This document shows positions 1 to 10,119 of a DNA stretch of 64,000 nucleotides, one piece after another. The notes under the pieces were generated by a model that ran no database searches, was not told the origin of the DNA, and worked only from the letters and a program-made list of their open reading frames with translations. Origin of the DNA: Jeongeupia sp. USM3 (GTDB lineage Bacteria; Pseudomonadota; Gammaproteobacteria; Burkholderiales; Chitinibacteraceae); the NCBI RefSeq assembly GCF_001808185.1, contig NZ_CP017668.1:62001-126000 (forward strand), in the 5' to 3' direction. Both the position numbers and the translations under genes were made by a program. Positions within the stretch are counted from its first letter, which is position 1. Every line of letters begins with the position of its first letter.

Positions 1-642
1 CGGCAGGGACTCGGTTTCCAGCGGCGTGAGATCCTGCGGCACCCGGTGCTCGACGCCGCGCTTGAGCTTGTCGAGCGGTCGCAGGCCGCGGCTGACGCCC
101 CACCAGACCAGCACGCTCATCGCGATGATCAGCAGGCCGAGCGGCACGCCGGTCGCCAGCAGGATCTCGCGCGAGATCCGGTTGCGCGGTTGCAGGCTCT
201 TGCCGACCTGCACGTGCAGCCAGCGGTCCGGTGTCAGCCGATAGAACAGCGAGAGTACGCGGATCGATTCGCGATCCTGCGTGGTGTTGTAGAAGACCGG
301 GTGGTCGGCCGCGGGTTGACCCGGCGGGGCGGGAAGGCGGCGATTGCCGAGGATCATGCCACCGGGGACGGTGCTGACCGTGTAGAAGAGTTTGTCGTCC
401 GGGCCTTCCTCGAGCAGCAGCTGGGCTGCCCGGGGAAAGTCGATCATCAGGCCGTCGTCGAGCGGCTGGACCTGGCGGGCAATCGCCCGCCCGGTCTGCA
501 GCAGGCTATTGTCGGTAACGGCGTTGGCGTAGTGCGTCGCCACGTTGTAGTACAGCGCCGCACCGGCCAGCCAGAGGACGATTTGCGGAATCAGCAGCCA
601 CAGCAGCAGCTGCCGCTGGAGGGAGACCTTAGCCCGCCACAT
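1..642 (-). CDS. Sensor histidine kinase, N-terminal part (cut by window edge)
   Basis: Membrane sensor kinase partnering the response regulator directly upstream. Translating the minus strand from the ATG at 642-640 gives 214 residues that run off the window. Visible are a first membrane segment (about residues 14-35, LLLWLLIPQIVLWLAGAAL), a periplasmic region of roughly 130 residues, a second membrane segment (about 165-190, GVPLGLLIIAMSVLVWWGV) and the start of a HAMP linker (RPLDKLKRGVEHRV). The DHp and ATPase domains are outside the window. This layout fits the 2CSK_N class of TctE/QseC-like kinases. The start overlaps the regulator's stop by 14 nt, implying translational coupling. The signal sensed cannot be told from sequence. 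Confidence 0.85.
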   Translation of the reverse strand, partial: MWRAKVSLQRQLLLWLLIPQIVLWLAGAALYYNVATHYANAVTDNSLLQTGRAIARQVQPLDDGLMIDFPRAAQLLLEEGPDDKLFYTVSTVPGGMILGNRRLPAPPGQPAADHPVFYNTTQDRESIRVLSLFYRLTPDRWLHVQVGKSLQPRNRISREILLATGVPLGLLIIAMSVLVWWGVSRGLRPLDKLKRGVEHRVPQDLTPLETESLP

Positions 643-1327
643 CCTGTGCCAACGGCTGCTGTTTCTCGAGCAGGTAGCCCAGACCGCGGATGGTACGGAT
701 CACGACGCCGCACGGCTCGAGCTTCTTGCGCAGGCGGTGCACGTAGACTTCGATCGCGTTCAGGCCGACTTCGGCGTTGTCCGAGCCGAGTTCGGAGACG
801 ATCTGTTCCTTGGTGACGACGCGGTCGATGTTCGACATCAGGATCTCGAGCACGGTCAGCTCGCGGGCCGACAGGTCGAGCGGGGTGTCGTTGCACCAGG
901 CGCGCTGGCCGGCACGGTCGAGACGCAGGTTGCCCAGCTGCTGGACCGACTGCGGCAGGATCTGGCTGCGGCGCAGCAGGGCGCGCAGGCGGGCTTCGAG
1001 CTCGGCGAACTCGAACGGCTTGGCGAGGTAGTCGTCGGCGCCGGCATCGAGACCGGCAACGCGCTCCTCGAGGCCGTCGAGGGCGGTCAGGATCAGGATC
1101 GGCAGCGAAGGCTTGTGCTGGCGGACGTTGCGCAGCACGGTGAGGCCGTCCATGTTCGGCAGGCCGATGTCGAGCACGACGATGTCGTAGTCGTTGTGCA
1201 GCAGGATCTGCAACGCCAGTGCGCCGTCGTTGACACAGTCAACCTGGAAGTCGGCCTGCGACAGGCTGGTCTTCAGGGCGTCGGCGAGAATGAGATCGTC
1301 TTCGGCAAGAAAAAGCCGGGTGCTCAT
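629..1327 (-). CDS. OmpR/PhoB-family response regulator (TctD/QseB-like)
   Basis: Two-component transcription factor of 232 residues. The N-terminal receiver carries the acidic pair E9-D10-D11, phospho-acceptor D53 (VVLDIGLPNMDG), T81 and K103 (LAKPF). The C-terminal half is a winged helix (ELTVLEILM ... VYVHRLRKKLEP ... IRTIRGLGYLLE). It overlaps the kinase gene downstream by 14 nt and would phosphorylate-switch with it. Upstream at 1358-1373 is a GTAAG/CTTAC inverted repeat that could be an autoregulatory site. A GGAGG lies 9 nt before the ATG. Family assignment is firm; the regulon is unknown (QseB, TctD and PmrA are all comparably close by eye). Confidence 0.92.
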   Translation of the reverse strand: MSTRLFLAEDDLILADALKTSLSQADFQVDCVNDGALALQILLHNDYDIVVLDIGLPNMDGLTVLRNVRQHKPSLPILILTALDGLEERVAGLDAGADDYLAKPFEFAELEARLRALLRRSQILPQSVQQLGNLRLDRAGQRAWCNDTPLDLSARELTVLEILMSNIDRVVTKEQIVSELGSDNAEVGLNAIEVYVHRLRKKLEPCGVVIRTIRGLGYLLEKQQPLAQDVAG

Positions 1328-1357
1328 GGTGGGAAACCTCCGGGAACGCGGTGTTCT

Positions 1358-1373
1358 GTAAGGAAATGCTTAC
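1358..1373. promoter_or_regulatory. Inverted repeat upstream of response regulator
   Basis: GTAAG-GAAATG-CTTAC, a perfect 5-bp inverted repeat in the 81-bp space between hemH and the response-regulator start. Its position (31-46 bp before the ATG on the minus strand) suits an operator for autoregulation. No binding data; inference only. Confidence 0.35.
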
Positions 1374-1408
1374 TGCTGAGTGTAACTGCTATTTCGCCAA
1401 TTTCCCAG

Positions 1409-2511
<1,103 letters not shown>

Positions 2512-2515
<4 letters not shown>

Positions 2516-4482
2516 TGCTTGATTCCTGAATGCGTGGGGCCGGCCCGGTTCAGACGCAGGCCGTCGACCCGGGTTCGCAGCTCGGTCAGCGCGGCGCGGT
2601 TTTCGCCATAGCGGGCGGCCAGATAGCTCCGGGCAATCGCCATCAGTGCATCGCGGTGCGCGGGCAGGGCGGCAGCGGCGCGCTCGACCAGCGGCGTCGG
2701 TGCTTCGCCGGCGCGGGCGGCGATGCCGGCGCGTTCGAGCTTGGCGATGAAGCGCAGCCAGCTGCGCATCGCGGCGTCGCGCCGCGGCGGACGGTTGCGC
2801 CAGCGCTGGGCGATGCCGTAGCCGAGCAGCAGGGTCAGCACGAGGGCGGCGAACCAGCCGATGAAGGCGGCAGAGGCGAGTGCGTCGATGCCGAGCCGGT
2901 TGAGCAGCTGCATCTGGCGTTGCGCATCATACCCGATCACCCAGCGGTTCCACTGGAAGACCGTGGCGTCCCACTGCTGGCGCAGGGCCTTGAGCCATGG
3001 CGCCTGATCGCGCAGCCCGCCGGGCAGCAGGGTGGCGTCGGCGACGCTGCGTGCCAGTCCCTGACTGATGCGGTTCGGCGCGACGACGGCCGTCGGGTCG
3101 ATACGCTGCCAGCCGCGGCCGTCCAGCCATACCTCGGTCCAGGCATGGGCGTCGGCCTGGCGGACCAGCCAGTAGTCGCCGCCGGCATTGCGCTCGCCGC
3201 CGAGGTAGCCGCCGACGACGCGCGCCGGTACGCCGGCTGCGCGCATCAGGAAAACGAAGGCGCCGGCATAGTGCTCGCAGAAGCCTTCGCGCGTGTCGAA
3301 CAGCAGGCCGTCGACCGGATCGGGGCCGGGCAGCAGCGGTGGCGACAGCGAATAGGCAAACCGGCCCGTCCGCAACCATTGCAGGGCCTGGTCGACCCGC
3401 CGGTCCGGCGGCAACGTGCGCCACTGCTGTGCCAGCGCGCGTGCCTGCGGGTTGCCCCTGGCGGGCAGATCGAGGTTGCGCTCGAGCACCGGCCCGGGCT
3501 CGCGGGCGTGCCAGCCCGGGCTGCTGACGACGTCGATGCGCCGGCGCTGGGCCAGCGGCGCGTCGGCGACGAGCTGGTAACGCGACGTCAGGCGCGTACG
3601 TTCGGGCCAGCTGACCGGCAGGTCGAGCGCCAGCAGCCAGGTCCGTTCGCTGGGCTCGATCAGCATGCTGTAGCGCAAGGTCGGCCCGACGGCGACGGCG
3701 GTGGGACGCACGCCGGCTTCGTCATGCAGTTGCTGCCAGTTGCGGCCGTCGAAACGTTCGAACACCGGGCCGCGCCAGTACATGGCCGACGGTGGCGGTG
3801 CCTTGCCGTCGAAGCTGACCCGGAATGCCGGACTGTCGTCGAGCGCCAGATTGGTGAAACTGCCGGGGCTCATCGTGTCCGACAGCCCGGAGCTCGGTCC
3901 GCTGCGCTGTTCGGGCATGCTCCACAGCGGGCCGGACAGGCGCGGGAACAACAGGAACAGCAGGATGACGACCGGCGCGGCTTCGGCGAGCATGCGCAGC
4001 GCACGCCATGTTTCGTCGTGCTGCAGCGTGTCCTGGCGCCGCTGCCAAGCCATCAGCTGCGTCGTCAGCGCGACCGCCGTCGCGAGCGCCCACAACAGCA
4101 TCCAGAACGATTGCGATACCAGGAACATCGCGCCGCCGGCGAAGTAGCCGAGCAGCGTCAGCACCGCCGCGTCGCGGCGGCTGCGGGTTTCGAGCAGCTT
4201 GATCGCAATCAGGCAGACCAGCATTGCGACGCCGCCGCTGCGGCCGATCAGCGTTCGGAACTGCCAGAACACCAGCGCCAGCAGGGCCAGCATCAGTGCA
4301 TAACGCAGCCAGCGCGGCGGCAGCGCCTTGCCGCGATAGACGAGGCTGGCGCGCCACAGCGGTACCGCGGCGACCAGCAGCGCCAGCCACGGCGGCAGCA
4401 TCAGCAGGTGCGGCAGCAGCGCCATCATCAGCGCGGCGATCAGCGCATAGAGCGCGCGGCTCGGCAGCGTGTCGCTCGTCAT
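2512..4482 (-). CDS. TgpA-like membrane transglutaminase (DUF3488/transglutaminase-like)
   Basis: Inner-membrane protein of 656 residues. The N-terminus has several hydrophobic helices (LYALIAALMMALLPHLLML, LALLVAAVPLW, YALMLALLALVFW and more), then a periplasmic transglutaminase-like domain, then one further membrane helix (FIGWFAALVLTLLLGYGIA). The candidate catalytic triad is visible: Cys in TREGFCEHYAGAF, His in DAHAWTEVW, Asp in RIDPTAVV. The start was set at the ATG 4482-4480 because residues upstream read as a shadow of the DUF58 gene; it overlaps that gene's stop as ATGA. P. aeruginosa TgpA is the best-studied relative. The substrate here is unknown. Confidence 0.9.
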
Positions 4483-5429
4483 GCGCCCTGCTCGAACAGC
4501 GCCAGTGCCTGCAGGCAGGCATGCCGGTGCGCCGGGCCATGACCGCGTGGCAGCACGATGCCCGGCAGCGCCAGCGTGTAACGGTCGCCGGCGGCCTCGG
4601 CGGCCAGGACCCATGCGGCGAGCCGGGACAGCCGCGCTTCGGTGCCGAGCTCGGGCAGCGCGTCCCAGTCGAACAGCCAGGCGCTGCCTTCGACCCGTTC
4701 GTCCTGCCGGACCAGCAGCGTGTCGAGCCGGGCGAACTGTTTCCAGGCGATCTGGCGCGGCGTGTCGCCGGGTACATAGTCGCGCAGCCCGGCGAAGTCG
4801 TCGTCGCCGCGCACGCGCCGCTGCCCCCGCTCGCCGTGCTGGCCCGGATACGGCGGCGGCTTGTCCTCCGGTCGCGGATAAACGAGGCAGCGGGCGTCGA
4901 GACTGGCGTAGCTCCAGGCCTTGCACCAGCCGGTCGGATAGGCGGTTTCGATGCGCAGGGTCGGCATGCCCAGCCAGCCGCGGCCGTGGGTGGCGATGGG
5001 CAGGCGCGCGATGGTTTCATCGTCGCGGTCGATATTCTCGACCCAGCTTGCGGCGTGCCCCCGCAAGGAGACGGAGAGCGCGCGCCGCGGCGGTTTGCCC
5101 GGGTTGGCGATGGCCACCGGAAAGTGGGCGGGATCGCCGGCGAAGACCGGCTCCGGCGCGAGAGCGCGCAGTTCGAGTCTCAACAGGTTGCGATAGCCCT
5201 GCAGCAGCGCGGCATGGCCAAGGCCGATCAGTACGAAGGCGAACAGATAGGCGAGGCTCAGCTGGTAGTTGATCGCGCCGATCAGCACCAGCACCGCGGT
5301 GGCCGCGTAGATCGCACCGAAGGCGGTCGGCAGCACATAGATGCGGTTGTGCTTCAGCGTCACCGACGCGGCCGGCGGGTGACGGCGCGCCAGTGCGCTC
5401 AGCCAGCGGCGCCGGAACCAGCTCTGCAT
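4479..5429 (-). CDS. DUF58 domain protein
   Basis: 316-residue membrane-anchored protein with two adjacent hydrophobic helices near the N-terminus (VLPTAFGAIYAATAVLVLIG and YLFAFVLIGLGHAAL), a beta-rich middle, and the DUF58 motif (DDFAGLRDYVPGDTPRQIAWK) around residues 206-230, which in relatives leads into a vWA-like fold. DUF58 proteins are routinely encoded between a MoxR ATPase and a transglutaminase, as here. Its start shares one base with the moxR stop (TGATG) and its stop overlaps the next start (ATGA). Role in the trio is unproven; a substrate adaptor for MoxR is the usual proposal. Confidence 0.9.
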   Translation of the reverse strand: MQSWFRRRWLSALARRHPPAASVTLKHNRIYVLPTAFGAIYAATAVLVLIGAINYQLSLAYLFAFVLIGLGHAALLQGYRNLLRLELRALAPEPVFAGDPAHFPVAIANPGKPPRRALSVSLRGHAASWVENIDRDDETIARLPIATHGRGWLGMPTLRIETAYPTGWCKAWSYASLDARCLVYPRPEDKPPPYPGQHGERGQRRVRGDDDFAGLRDYVPGDTPRQIAWKQFARLDTLLVRQDERVEGSAWLFDWDALPELGTEARLSRLAAWVLAAEAAGDRYTLALPGIVLPRGHGPAHRHACLQALALFEQGA

Positions 5430-6340
5430 CAGGGAATGGCGACGTTGCCGAGCAGCTCGGCAGCGGCCAGCGGATCGGGGCGGCCGCTGGCCCGCGACAG
5501 CAGCCGGTGGCCGGCGATGGCGGGAAAGACCGCCTGCACGTCCTCCGGAATCGCGTGGTCACGCCCGTCGAGCCAGGCCCAGGCGCGCGTGGCGGCGACG
5601 AGGCCAATCAGCGCACGCGGCGACAGCCCGCAGGCAAAGCGCTGCTGGTGCCGCGTGGCTGCGGCCAGCGCCTGGATGTAATCGAGCAGCGGTGCCGCAA
5701 CCTTGACCGCCGCCGCGGCGCGCTGTGACGCGGCCAGCGTGTCCGCATCGCAGGCCGGCGTCAACCGGGCGACGAGTTCGCGCCGGCCCTCCCCGGACAG
5801 CATCGCACGCTCGGCCTCGTGGCCCGGATAGCCGAGCTCGAGCCGCATCAGGAAGCGGTCGAGCTGCGATTCGGGCAGCGGGAAGGTGCCGATCTGGTGC
5901 TGCGGATTCTGCGTGGCGATGACGAAGAACGGCTCTGGCAGCGCGTAGGTCTCGCCGTCGATGCTGACCTGGTGCTCTTCCATGGCTTCGAGCAGCGCCG
6001 ACTGGGTTTTCGGCGGCGCGCGGTTGATTTCGTCGGCGAGCAGCACCTGGGTGAAGACCGGGCCGTGATGGAAGCGGAACCGGCCGCTGTCGCGCTCGTA
6101 CAGCGATACGCCGAGCAGGTCGGCCGGCAGCAGGTCGCTGGTGAACTGGACGCGCGAGAATCGCAGGCCGAGCGTCGTCGCGACCGCGTGCGCAAGCGTG
6201 GTCTTGCCGACGCCGGGCAGGTCTTCGAGCAAGAGGTGGCCGCGGGCGAGCAGGCCGGCAACGGCCAGTTGCACGACCGTCTCCTTGCCGAGAATGATCT
6301 GGTTGAGCTGGGCGAGTACGGCTTGAAGCGGATGGGACAT
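5429..6340 (-). CDS. MoxR-family AAA+ ATPase
   Basis: Cytoplasmic AAA+ ATPase of 303 residues, thought to act as a chaperone that loads or activates partner proteins. Walker A is EDLPGVGKTTL (about residues 39-49), Walker B is LLADEINRAPPKTQSALLEAMEE, sensor 1 is FVIATQNP, and the arginine-finger/sensor 2 region is present (CGLSPRALIGLVAA). The start is placed at the ATG at 6340-6338, 19 nt after the outer-membrane gene; longer in-frame extensions are out-of-frame readings of that gene. First member of the moxR-DUF58-tgpA trio. Confidence 0.95.
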   Translation of the reverse strand: MSHPLQAVLAQLNQIILGKETVVQLAVAGLLARGHLLLEDLPGVGKTTLAHAVATTLGLRFSRVQFTSDLLPADLLGVSLYERDSGRFRFHHGPVFTQVLLADEINRAPPKTQSALLEAMEEHQVSIDGETYALPEPFFVIATQNPQHQIGTFPLPESQLDRFLMRLELGYPGHEAERAMLSGEGRRELVARLTPACDADTLAASQRAAAAVKVAAPLLDYIQALAAATRHQQRFACGLSPRALIGLVAATRAWAWLDGRDHAIPEDVQAVFPAIAGHRLLSRASGRPDPLAAAELLGNVAIP

Positions 6341-6359
6341 GGGCGTGAATGGGTCGGGG

Positions 6360-7244
6360 TCAGAAAGCGCCGGAGAAGCTGATGCCGAACATCGGCGCGG
6401 TGTCGTAGTTTTCGCTGCCGATCTCGTGGCCGCGGTCGTCCTCGAGCTTGAGCTTTCCGCCGAAGGCGGCTGCGGCGTAGGCGTCGATGCGCCAGCCCGG
6501 CTGGGTCGCGTAGCCGACGCGCAGGTAGACCGGCAGGCGGTCGTGCTGGCCGACGCCACCCGGCGACACCGCATTGCTGCCGGCCAGCCGGAAGCGCTCG
6601 GAACGCCACGCCCCGCCGGCGGCGATCTGCCAGCGTTCGGTCGGTGCGTAGCTGAGTTCGAGTCCGCCGGGGCCGGACGGGCCGGCGTCGAACGGGTTGC
6701 CGAGGTGCCAGCGCTTGTCGATCTGCCAGTCGACGACGAGGAAGGGGAAGGCGCTGGTCTTGTCGAACTCGCGATAGACGCCGGCACCGAGGCCGAGCTG
6801 CAGCGTTTCGCTGAACTGCTGCGCGGCGACGAAGGTGGCGCCGTAGCCGATGGCGTCCGATGCACCGCGTTCGCCGGCGTACTCGACCGTCGGCGCCACC
6901 GAAAAGCTCTGGTAGCCGGCGGTCACGTAATTGACGTGGAAACCGAGACTGCCCTGGCGGACCGTCCCCCACGGCGCCTTGCCGTCGAAACGCGCCGGCG
7001 ACTCGAAGTCCCAGCGGTCCTGCGCCAGCCGCACGCCGAGGCCGAAGCTCCAGCCCGGTTCCATCGCCTGATCGACGCTGGCGCTGAACAGAATGCTGTT
7101 CACGCCGGCCTTGCCGCCACCGTCGAGTGCCGTTTCGCCCTGCCAGACCGGCGTCAGCGCAACGCTGTATTCGAGCCCGTCGGCATGGGCCAGCGCCGCG
7201 GTCATCAGGCCGGCGAGCAGGGCAAGGCGGGGCGGCGAGGGCAT
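6360..7244 (-). CDS. Predicted outer-membrane beta-barrel protein (DUF6268-like)
   Basis: 294-residue exported protein. A signal peptide is clear (RLALLAGLMTAALAHA, cleavage near residue 21). The rest alternates aromatic and small residues in beta-strand style and ends in a terminal Phe (FGISFSGAF), the usual BamA-recognised C-terminus of outer-membrane barrels. Length and the repeated GYxxxFVVAQQFSET/LGLGAGVYREF style strands resemble DUF6268 proteins. No enzymatic motif was seen. It lies 19 nt upstream of moxR, probably in the same transcript, and is divergent from the deacetylase gene. Confidence 0.7.
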   Translation of the reverse strand: MPSPPRLALLAGLMTAALAHADGLEYSVALTPVWQGETALDGGGKAGVNSILFSASVDQAMEPGWSFGLGVRLAQDRWDFESPARFDGKAPWGTVRQGSLGFHVNYVTAGYQSFSVAPTVEYAGERGASDAIGYGATFVAAQQFSETLQLGLGAGVYREFDKTSAFPFLVVDWQIDKRWHLGNPFDAGPSGPGGLELSYAPTERWQIAAGGAWRSERFRLAGSNAVSPGGVGQHDRLPVYLRVGYATQPGWRIDAYAAAAFGGKLKLEDDRGHEIGSENYDTAPMFGISFSGAF

Positions 7245-7355
7245 GGGCGGTCCTGGTGTCGGTGGGGCGGAGTGTGAATTTTGCCGAGTCCGGATGCGCG
7301 GCGTACACTCGTGTTTCAACGCAAAACAATAACAGCTTTCGTCAAGAGGCCGCTT

Positions 7356-8303
7356 TTGTACAACACCGAAGCTGCGGAAAAACCCACGGCTTACCTTTCT
7401 CACCCTGCCTGCAGCCTGCATGACATGGGTAAGGGGCACCCCGAGTGTCCGGAGCGGCTGGCCGCGATCCGCGACCGGCTGATCGCGGCACAGTTGTGGG
7501 ATTACCTGCTGCACGTCGATGCGCAGCCGGCAAGCCGGGCGCAGATCGAGGCCGTGCACGATCCCGACTATGTCGAGCGTCTGGCGGTGATGGTGCCGTC
7601 GCACGGCTACGTGCATCTCGACCCGGATACCGCGATCAACCGCTTCAGCCTCAACGCCGCCTACCATGCTGCCGGCGCCGGCATCGACGCGGTCGATCTG
7701 GTCATGACCGGCAGGGCCGCCAACGCCTTCTGCGCGGTACGCCCGCCGGGCCACCACGCCGAACGCTCGCGCGGCATGGGCTTCTGCCTGTTCGACAATA
7801 TCGCGATCGCCGCGCGGCATGCGATCGACGCCTACGGGCTCGAACGCGTTGCCATCGTCGACTTCGACGTCCATCACGGCAACGGCACCGAAGACCTCGT
7901 CTGCAAGGAGCCGCGCATCCTGATGGTCGGGATGTTCCAGCATCCGTTCTTCCCGTACTGCGGCGACGAGCCCAAGGGCGACAACATTCACAATGTCGCG
8001 ATGCCGCGCGCGACCACCGGGCAGGATTTCCGCGAGATGGTCGCGGCGAAGTGGCTGCCGCTGCTCGACGATTTCGCGCCGCAATTGATCCTGATCTCGG
8101 CCGGTTTCGATGCGCATCTCGAGGACGACATGGCGTCGATGGGGCTGGTCGAGGCCGACTACGCGTGGGTGACCGAGCGCTTGACGAAGCTTGCCGCTCG
8201 CCATGCCGAAGGGCGGATCGTGTCGATGCTCGAAGGCGGCTACGACCTGTCGGCGCTCGGCCGCAGCGTCGCTGCACACATCAAGGTACTTGCCGGGCTT
8301 TAG
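7356..8303 (+). CDS. Histone deacetylase-family (arginase/deacetylase fold) protein
   Basis: Zn-dependent amide hydrolase of the bacterial HDAC-like family (acetylpolyamine or acetoin-utilisation type); substrate not predictable. Visible family motifs: HPECPERL near the N-terminus, the His-His pair in RPPGHHAERS, the metal-binding DFDVHHGNGT, then ISAGFDAHLEDD and LEGGYDL. The ATG at 7281 is in frame, but the peptide it would add (RRTLVFQRKTITAF) is unlike the family. The TTG at 7356 has AAGAGG six bases upstream and gives a typical 315-residue protein, so I chose it. A rho-independent terminator follows directly. Confidence 0.88.
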   Translation: MYNTEAAEKPTAYLSHPACSLHDMGKGHPECPERLAAIRDRLIAAQLWDYLLHVDAQPASRAQIEAVHDPDYVERLAVMVPSHGYVHLDPDTAINRFSLNAAYHAAGAGIDAVDLVMTGRAANAFCAVRPPGHHAERSRGMGFCLFDNIAIAARHAIDAYGLERVAIVDFDVHHGNGTEDLVCKEPRILMVGMFQHPFFPYCGDEPKGDNIHNVAMPRATTGQDFREMVAAKWLPLLDDFAPQLILISAGFDAHLEDDMASMGLVEADYAWVTERLTKLAARHAEGRIVSMLEGGYDLSALGRSVAAHIKVLAGL

Positions 8304-8325
8304 AACTTGCGCTGCCTTCTCACGG

Positions 8326-8353
8326 AAACCCCGTTCGCACGACGGGGTTTTTT
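8326..8353 (+). terminator. Rho-independent terminator after deacetylase gene
   Basis: AAACCCCGT - 7-nt loop - ACGGGGTTT followed by further T residues; 23 bp after the stop codon. Confidence 0.85.
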
Positions 8354-8400
8354 ACGCGCTGACGCTGTATGGATCTGAACGGAATGAAGAAATAGAAATA

Positions 8401-8406
8401 TATAAT
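8401..8406 (+). promoter_or_regulatory. Candidate -10 element for amino-acid transporter operon
   Basis: A perfect TATAAT within a conspicuously AT-rich patch (about 8380-8430) in otherwise GC-rich DNA, about 114 bp before the solute-binding-protein start. No convincing -35 hexamer at standard spacing was found, so an activator or a longer leader is possible. Confidence 0.4.
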
Positions 8407-8519
8407 TTATGGTTATTTGTTGGTGCGCCTTAAGATCGCTTCACAACGGCGCCGTGATCCGCGGCCCGCGTTGCCAGCCCGGCCAGAAGCCGGCGAAACG
8501 ACTACAGGGAGTGCGCACA

Positions 8520-9326
8520 ATGAAAACATCTCGTGGACTGATTTTTGCACTGCTGGCGCTTGCCGCCGGCGTGGCCCAGGCCGACAAGCTCGACGACATC
8601 AAGAAGGCCGGCGTGCTGCGCGTTGCGGTGTTCGATGCCAATCCGCCGTTCGGTTTTGTCGACGGCAAGAACAAGAACATCATCGGTTACGACGTCGATG
8701 TCGCCAACGCGATCGCTAAAAAGCTCGGTGTCAGGGTCGAACTGCAGCCGACCAATCCGGCCAACCGGATTCCGCTGCTGACGTCGAACAAGGTCGACCT
8801 GATCGCCGCCAATTTCACGATCACCGACGAGCGTGCCAAGACCGTCGATTTCAGCGTGCCGTACTTTGCCACCGGGCAGAAGTTCATCGCGAAGAAAGGC
8901 CTGCTGAAGCGGCCGGACGACATCGCCAGGCTGCGCATCGGTGCGGACAAGGGCACGGTGCAGGAGATCACCCTGCGCGAGAAGTACCCGAATGCGACGG
9001 TGGTGTCGTATGACGACACGCCGCTGGCATTCGCCGCGCTGCGCAACGGCAATGTCCAGGCGATCACCCAGGACGATGCCAAGCTGATCGGCCTGCTGGC
9101 CCGCGTGCCGGACAAGGCCAGGTACGAGGTATCGCCGTTCGCGCTGACGCACGAATATCAGGGCATCGGCATCGGCAAGGGCGAGACTCGCCTCGTCGCG
9201 CTGGTGAACGACACGCTGGTCGAGCTCGAGAAGAGCAATCAGGCCAGCAAGATCTACGACAAGTGGTTCGGCCCGAAGAGCGAGGCGCCGTTGCCGCGCG
9301 GCGACTTCAGGATCGGCCAGCGCTGA
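8520..9326 (+). CDS. Polar amino-acid ABC transporter, periplasmic substrate-binding protein
   Basis: Family-3 solute-binding protein of 268 residues. Signal peptide GLIFALLALAAGVAQA ends about residue 21. Mature landmarks are VLRVAVFDANPPFGFVD, GYDVDVANAIAKKLGV, the ligand-loop NPANRIPLL with the conserved Arg, and the TDERAKTVDFS motif typical of glutamate/aspartate/glutamine-type binders. The ATG at 8520 has AGGGAG 8 nt upstream. It is followed by two permease genes. Ligand specificity is inferred only to the level of a polar amino acid. Confidence 0.93.
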   Translation: MKTSRGLIFALLALAAGVAQADKLDDIKKAGVLRVAVFDANPPFGFVDGKNKNIIGYDVDVANAIAKKLGVRVELQPTNPANRIPLLTSNKVDLIAANFTITDERAKTVDFSVPYFATGQKFIAKKGLLKRPDDIARLRIGADKGTVQEITLREKYPNATVVSYDDTPLAFAALRNGNVQAITQDDAKLIGLLARVPDKARYEVSPFALTHEYQGIGIGKGETRLVALVNDTLVELEKSNQASKIYDKWFGPKSEAPLPRGDFRIGQR

Positions 9327-9405
9327 TCGACCGGCTCCGGGCCGGCCCCGTCGTGTGGCGGGGCCGTTTGTTTTCCGGCGTTCGCCGTCTTTTGATGCTC
9401 TGCCC

Positions 9406-10119
9406 ATGATGTCTTCGCTGTTTCCGGGGCTGCTCGAACCCCGCTATCTGTTCTGGCTGCTCAAGGGCTTCGGCCTGACCTTGCAGATCTCGCTGTTCAC
9501 CATCGTGCTGGCGACCCTGCTCGGCCTGCTGCTGGCCGCGGCGCGCGAGACGCGCTGGCTGGCTGCGCCGTGCATTGCCTGGATGTCGCTGTTCCGCAAT
9601 ACGCCGCTGCTGGTGCAGCTGTTCTTCTGGTATTTCGGCGCGGCCAGTCTGTTGCCCGAGGCGTGGATGGACTGGCTCAACACGCCGCGCGATGCATTCG
9701 GCGTGCCGTGGCCGTCGTTCGAGTGGATCGCCGCGCTGTTCGGGCTGACGCTGTATACGGCCGCCTTCGTCGCCGAGGAAATCCGCGCCGGCATCCGCGG
9801 GGTCGGCCGGGGACAGCGCGCGGCGGCGGCAGCGCTCGGGCTGACCGGCTGGCAGGCGTTTCGCTGGGTGATCCTGCCGCAGGCGCTGCGCATCGCCCGC
9901 TCACCGCTGTTCGGCCAGTACATGAACGTGGTGAAGAACTCGTCGCTGGCGATGGCGATCGGCCTCGCCGAGCTGTCGTACGCGTCGCGTCAGGTCGAGA
10001 CCGAAACGCTGAAGACCTTCCAGGCATTCGGCGTCGCAACGCTGCTGTACATGGCCGGCGTGATGATGGTGCAGGCGGCGGGGCGAAGGAGGACGGCGCA
10101 ATGCTCGACTTCACGGTGA
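9406..10119 (+). CDS. Amino-acid ABC transporter permease (GltJ/HisQ-like)
   Basis: Inner-membrane permease, 237 residues from the ATG at 9406 (a second ATG follows at once). Hydrophobic helices include FWLLKGFGLTLQISLFTIV and TLLGLLLAAARE. The EAA-type loop that docks the ATPase reads GQRAAAAALGLTGWQAFRWVILPQA. FRNTPLLVQLFFWYFGA is characteristic of the His/Glu/Gln permease family. Its 3' end overlaps the next permease by 19 nt. No good Shine-Dalgarno precedes it, so its exact start is less sure than the family. Confidence 0.9.
   Translation: MMSSLFPGLLEPRYLFWLLKGFGLTLQISLFTIVLATLLGLLLAAARETRWLAAPCIAWMSLFRNTPLLVQLFFWYFGAASLLPEAWMDWLNTPRDAFGVPWPSFEWIAALFGLTLYTAAFVAEEIRAGIRGVGRGQRAAAAALGLTGWQAFRWVILPQALRIARSPLFGQYMNVVKNSSLAMAIGLAELSYASRQVETETLKTFQAFGVATLLYMAGVMMVQAAGRRRTAQCSTSR

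Noticed and set aside
46..816. Plus-strand 256-residue ORF at the left end
   Set aside because: Antisense to the sensor kinase and response regulator, with no domain features.
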